Shown: in pieces, positions 5,449 to 8,642 of the stretch
Layout: each line of letters begins with the position of its first letter
How positions within the stretch are numbered: the stretch's first letter is position 1
DNA from: Actinomycetota bacterium
GTDB taxonomy: Bacteria > Actinomycetota > Humimicrobiia > Humimicrobiales > Humimicrobiaceae
Reading direction: 5' to 3'
DNA length: 8,642 nucleotides
NCBI GenBank assembly: GCA_014360385.1
Contig: JACIXO010000020.1
Coordinates: 1,439 to 10,080, forward strand
The notes under the pieces: generated by a model
Told to the model about the DNA's origin: nothing
The model's database searches: none
What the model saw: the letters and a program-made list of their open reading frames with translations, nothing else
Translations under genes and position numbers: made by a program

Positions 5449-6486
5449 ATGTCAAGTAAAAAACCAAAAAAGGTTAACATAAAATACATAGCAAAAATTG
5501 CAGGAGTCTCTCCCTCAACTGTATCAAGGGCGCTTCGTGATGATCCTAATGCTAACAAAGAAACAAAGAAAAGAATCCTAAAAATAGCAGAAGAGCTAGA
5601 CTACTACCCAAATTTACTAGCTAAAGGACTGAGAAGCAAGCGCACCAAAACCATTGGGGTTATCCTAAATGATCTAAAAAACCCTTTGTATTATGATACC
5701 ATTAAAGCGATAGAAGATAAACTAAACGAAGTCGACTATACAATGATACTTTGTGACTCCAACTATAGCCAAGAGATGGAACGAAAAAACATAATAACTA
5801 TGCTATCCAAAGGTGTTGACGGAGTAATATTGTCACCAGTAAATGCTAAATCTGAAAATATTAAAATAATAATAGAAAACAATCTAAAAGCTGTTTGCAT
5901 AGATGCAGTACCAAATTATAAAAACATAAACTACGTGTACGTAAACCATGAGATAGCTTCCTTTGTGGCAACAGAATATCTTATAAAAAACAAACACCAG
6001 CATATTTTACTTTTGAATGGTCCTTATCAGCTCTCATCATCAAAAGCCTTCTTAAAAGGATACTTAAAGGCTCTAAAAAAGTATAGCATAAAACCCAATA
6101 GAGCTCTCATTAAGTATATAGATCTTTCAATAGAGAGTGGATGTGAATTCTTTAAAAAAATATACCAAGATAGAAAAATAGTTGGTAACATTAATTTCAC
6201 TAGCATACTCTGTTTAAGCGACCTTCTTGCAATAGGTATATATAAAGCTTCACATGAATTAGGATTTAGTATACCTAACAATTATAGTGTCATTGGTTAT
6301 GACAATATATTTGCAACAGAATATCTGTCACCCCCATTGACAACAGTTCATGCACCTAAAATAAGGGTAGGAAAATATAGTGTAGATATACTCTTAGAAC
6401 AAATAGAAGGAAAGGATACTGAGTTTAAAAAAATAGACCTTGAGCCTCGGCTAGTAGAAAGAGGTTCTGTGAAAAAAATTAGCTAA
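5449..6486 (+). CDS. LacI/GalR-family transcriptional repressor
   Basis: A 345-residue repressor of standard length. The N-terminal helix-turn-helix spans about residues 10-30 (NIKYIAKIAGVSPSTVSRAL). It is followed by the hinge region PNLLAKGLRS (54-63), whose Leu normally wedges into the central CG step of the operator. The ligand domain runs from about residue 67 (KTIGVILNDLKNPLYY) to the end and includes the family's VIGYDN segment; it is a sugar-binding-protein-like fold that senses a small molecule. Three matching CG-centred palindromes lie in the divergent gap with the M24 gene, one within this gene's own promoter. No Shine-Dalgarno sequence precedes the ATG, and promoter position suggests a leaderless mRNA. 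The 3' end overlaps the convergent kinase gene by 8 bases. The inducer is unknown. Confidence 0.95.
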   Translation: MSSKKPKKVNIKYIAKIAGVSPSTVSRALRDDPNANKETKKRILKIAEELDYYPNLLAKGLRSKRTKTIGVILNDLKNPLYYDTIKAIEDKLNEVDYTMILCDSNYSQEMERKNIITMLSKGVDGVILSPVNAKSENIKIIIENNLKAVCIDAVPNYKNINYVYVNHEIASFVATEYLIKNKHQHILLLNGPYQLSSSKAFLKGYLKALKKYSIKPNRALIKYIDLSIESGCEFFKKIYQDRKIVGNINFTSILCLSDLLAIGIYKASHELGFSIPNNYSVIGYDNIFATEYLSPPLTTVHAPKIRVGKYSVDILLEQIEGKDTEFKKIDLEPRLVERGSVKKIS

Positions 6487-7492
6487 TTATCATGGGAGTA
6501 TAAAAGTTACAAGTTTTATTATTACAATAATCTATGATATTACTGAGAGCTAATTTTATTGCACCCTCGACTGGCTTTTTAGTAAGAGGTACTATATTAA
6601 TTCGCGGGAATTTGTCCTTTAGCTTTTTTGTTAGTGGAGTTTTAAAATATTTCTCACACTTAAATACACTTCCAACAAATACAAGGTCAAACTCCTTATT
6701 TCCTAAACCAAGTTTATCTACTACAGCTTTTACAGAAATAAAAGCTTCATTAGTTTCTTCTTCCAATATCCTTATACTTACTTTGTCTCCCATTTCTGCA
6801 GTTCTGCATACTGTTTCAGCAAGTGCTGAAATTCTCTCCTTTGAAAATGGACTACTATAAGCCCATCTCACTAACTCATGAGCAGAATTTATATTTAAAT
6901 CTTCAAGTATAGTTTTGGATAAGTAAGTAACACCTCCTCTTCCATCATATGCTCTCATAACTGCTTTAAGAGCTTTAATTCCAATTTCATATCCACTACC
7001 TTCATCACCGAGAATGTAATCCCAGCCATTTGCCTTTGCTTACTGCCCAGCCTCATTTGTGCCATAGCAGTTAGAACCAGTACCACAGATAATTATTACT
7101 CCATTTCTGTTATCAGTACCCGCTGCAAGACCAATTTTAGTATCATTACATATTATAGCCTTAAAAGGGTTGAGGTAGCTCCTCAACTCACTATCAAATA
7201 TTATTTTTCTATAAATCTCCTCGTCCTCGTAGTTGTCATTGCCAGAAATCCCAAAACATGCACTCAGAAACATTACCTCTTTTGGGATTCCAGTTCTTCT
7301 AAGAGCATTTAATACTGCTTTGATAATATTTAATTTAGCATTCTCAATTCCTACGCTTTTATAATTAGCAGGGCCTGATTCTACCTCCGAAATTAACTTT
7401 CCGTTAATATCAGCAATTTGAATAGTAGTTTTAGTTCCTCCCCCATCTACTCCCAGAACAAACCCCTCGAGTTTTTTTATTTCATTTCGCAT
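6479..7492 (-). pseudogene. N-acetylglucosamine kinase-like gene (BadF/BadG/BcrA ATPase family) interrupted by one in-frame TAA
   Basis: The frame has 337 codons with a single stop, TAA at 7042-7040 (codon 151). Upstream are the phosphate-1 motif VDGGGTKT (15-22) and IICGTGSNCYGTNEAGQ (phosphate-2). Right after the stop, in the same frame, the protein continues AKANGWDYILGDEGSGYEIG, the expected next family motif, then an adenosine-site-like FVGSVFKCEKYF. No frameshift is seen. The stop replaces a residue in the 'GxxAxAxGWGxxLGDEGSG' loop and could arise by one substitution from GAA or AAA. An intact enzyme would phosphorylate GlcNAc or a related sugar at O6, matching the isomerase gene upstream. 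Both halves lack part of the ATP site, so the gene is probably dead unless the stop is a sequencing error or is read through. ATG 7492 has a weak AGGA 8 bases upstream. Confidence 0.85.
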
Positions 7493-7506
7493 ACAAATAT
7501 CCTAAT

Positions 7507-7531
7507 TATCACATAACGTAAGACTGTGATA
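7507..7531. repeat. Short inverted repeat before the kinase gene
   Basis: TATCACA (7507-7513) and TGTGATA (7525-7531) are perfect 7-bp complementary arms separated by 11 bases. They lie 15-39 bases upstream of the kinase ATG. This could be a small mRNA hairpin or a protein-binding site. The half-site order is opposite to that of a CRP box (TGTGA-N6-TCACA), so I do not call it one. Confidence 0.35.
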
Positions 7532-7546
7532 TATTCAAATCATAAA

Positions 7547-7630
7547 CTATGGATAAAATCCTCTTAGCTCTAAGGCTCTGGCTACCCTATCCACCCCTAA
7601 AAGCAAAGCTGCTGTTCTCATGTCTACATT
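7547..7630 (-). pseudogene. Remnant of the C-terminus of a glutamate (Glu/Leu-type) dehydrogenase
   Basis: A 28-codon stretch ending in TAG reads NVDMRTAALLLGVDRVA followed by RALELRGFYP. The 'DMRTAAxxLxxxRVAxAxxxRGxYP' pattern is the hallmark end of hexameric glutamate dehydrogenases. An in-frame TAA sits immediately before it (7633-7631); before that the same frame reads KISLFLAMRDFIH back to the isomerase gene's stop codon, with no dehydrogenase domain. The rest of the roughly 400-residue gene is absent, so this is a decayed 3' end left by deletion or rearrangement between the isomerase and kinase genes. Recognition is from memory of the family motif. Confidence 0.7.
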
Positions 7631-7672
7631 TTAATGTATAAAATCTCGCATAGCTAGAAATAAGGATATTTT

Positions 7673-8527
7673 TCATACACATCCCTCTAATACATTTTCC
7701 GAAATAGTAAGGCTACTATTTTTATGTTCTTTTATAAATGTCACCGGAAATTCTGGGGTTGGACCCAAAAATATAGCTTTTCTCAAAACTGCCCATTGCC
7801 AGTTATGCTCCATGTAAAACCTTAGCTCCTTCGATGCCAGAATCTCAGCCATTCCTATAGTTATACACCTTCGCGGGATAAACTCTACCCAGCCCCCGTA
7901 TTTAAGACTGTTCATTATTACTGTATCCCTGGATAAACTTAAAATACGTGTTTTTAGCTTTTTAAACTCCTCGCTGGTTATTAAGCTCTCATCCATAGGC
8001 TCATTAAAAGCAATGTGTCCATTTATTCCCACTCCACCAAAACAAATATCTACTCCTCCTAACTCTTCTATCAATCTACCTATCTCTCCAAGATTATCAG
8101 GGTCCGGAAAGTAAATATTCTCAGGTCTAGGCTTTAGACCATCATCCAGTAGATCGAACAAATTTCTTTTCATAAATCCTCTAAAACTTAAAGGGTGATC
8201 CTCAGAAATGTAACAGTCACTATCATCCAGATATTCATCCATATTTATCGTGATAAGATTTCTACAGCTTATTTTTCCCGTATTACAAATCCTTGCAAAC
8301 CTTGGATACTGACCTCTGGGGCCCACCGGCAATATGAATGAGGTTACAGTCCCTTTTTCATTGTTCTCCTTAAGTTTATTTGCCATCAACCTTGCTATGT
8401 CATTGTAGATATCTATTCTGTCCTCAACTAAATAGACTCTTATCCTGTCGTTATTCAGAATTTCCTCTTCACTAACACTCATAATGTTAGTAAGATCTGC
8501 CACTCTGTATCCTTTTTCTCTTCCCAT
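7673..8527 (-). CDS. Glucosamine-6-phosphate isomerase/deaminase-like protein (NagB/6-phosphogluconolactonase family)
   Basis: A 284-residue cytoplasmic enzyme of the NagB fold. NagB converts glucosamine 6-phosphate to fructose 6-phosphate plus ammonia. Family landmarks are present: PVGPRGQYP (67-75) at the phosphate-loop position, NMDEY (95-99) with the general base Asp97, and GVGINGHIAFNEP (165-177) with His171 and Glu176. Asn169 stands where E. coli has Asp141, a change known in other NagB proteins. HPLSFRGFM (111-119) and the C-terminal EFPVTFIKEH mark the subfamily with a PVGPxGQYP loop, whose exact substrate is less certain than for classical NagB. ATG 8527 has only a weak GAGA upstream but fits the usual N-terminus. 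GTG 8503, with AAAGGA nearby, and ATG 8482 are alternatives. The same frame is open further upstream to the window edge. It precedes the broken kinase gene by 180 bases. Confidence 0.85.
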   Translation of the reverse strand: MGREKGYRVADLTNIMSVSEEEILNNDRIRVYLVEDRIDIYNDIARLMANKLKENNEKGTVTSFILPVGPRGQYPRFARICNTGKISCRNLITINMDEYLDDSDCYISEDHPLSFRGFMKRNLFDLLDDGLKPRPENIYFPDPDNLGEIGRLIEELGGVDICFGGVGINGHIAFNEPMDESLITSEEFKKLKTRILSLSRDTVIMNSLKYGGWVEFIPRRCITIGMAEILASKELRFYMEHNWQWAVLRKAIFLGPTPEFPVTFIKEHKNSSLTISENVLEGCV

Positions 8528-8641
8528 TTCTCTTTTTACTTTATTTTCTACCGTATTTTCACTATACCTTGTTCTATGTTCTGCATTACACTCATTTGTT
8601 GGCCTTACTAACCTTAAAGGATTTAGGCCTCTTAACGCGTT
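8528..8641 (-). other. Open frame continuous with the isomerase-like gene, running off the window
   Basis: Thirty-eight codons upstream of ATG 8527 contain no stop and no ATG, GTG or TTG. They read NALRGLNPLRLVRPTNEC and onward to NTVENKVKRE before MGREKGY. Either the isomerase gene starts beyond the window and has an N-terminal extension, or this is a chance open stretch or upstream gene debris. In another frame, a short tail ERVKRPKSFKVSKANK ends with TGA at 8594-8592 and could be the end of an upstream gene. I cannot decide between these. Confidence 0.4.
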
Positions 8642-8642
8642 C

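Noticed and set aside
6479..6958. A separate downstream gene starting at ATG 6958 in the kinase frame
   Set aside because: No ribosome binding site precedes this ATG, and starting there would drop the conserved GDEGSG loop. It is the tail of the interrupted kinase.
7507..7531. CRP-type binding site before the kinase gene
   Set aside because: The half-sites are in the reverse order and 11 bases apart, unlike TGTGA-N6-TCACA.

Overview
The window is AT-rich bacterial DNA with compact genes, purine-rich ribosome binding sites, GTG and TTG starts, and a lipoprotein binding protein with a Glu/Thr-rich linker. This fits a low-GC anaerobe of the Firmicutes, Thermotogota or Atribacterota type. That placement is an impression from style and protein flavour, not a demonstrated assignment. 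No tRNA, rRNA, CRISPR array, insertion sequence or phage gene was seen.

Layout. Positions 1-3120 (minus strand) hold a ribose/galactose-type sugar ABC importer in the order binding lipoprotein (1918-3120), double ATPase (208-1713) and membrane permease (1-177, cut by the window edge). A perfect 13-bp inverted repeat lies between binding protein and ATPase, and a 24-bp duplication of the translation start region lies just before the binding protein. Positions 3423-3794 (minus) encode a small protein of the Anabaena sensory rhodopsin transducer (ASRT) family, with its own promoter candidate and an inverted repeat. Positions 4089-5261 (minus) encode an M24 'pita-bread' protein that has lost two or three of the five metal ligands, so it is probably not a metallopeptidase. 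Divergent from it at 5449-6486 (plus) is a LacI-family repressor. The 187-bp gap between these two carries three 16-bp palindromes around TTGGTAACGTTGCCAA, almost certainly the repressor's operators.

Positions 6479-8527 (minus) hold an amino-sugar segment: a glucosamine-6-phosphate isomerase/deaminase-like gene (7673-8527) and a BadF/BadG-type N-acetylglucosamine kinase (6479-7492) broken by one in-frame TAA. Between them is a 28-codon remnant of the C-terminus of a glutamate dehydrogenase. The frame of the isomerase gene stays open upstream to the window edge.

How it may work together (inference): the importer brings in a sugar or sugar derivative. The kinase (if functional) and the isomerase would feed an N-acetyl-amino sugar into glycolysis through the 6-phosphate. 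The LacI protein controls itself and the M24 gene by binding up to three sites. The ASRT protein could be a soluble small-molecule-binding accessory of the same pathway. The substrate cannot be read from sequence. The most unusual elements are the ASRT homologue with no rhodopsin in view and the metal-site-less M24 protein under a three-operator LacI switch.
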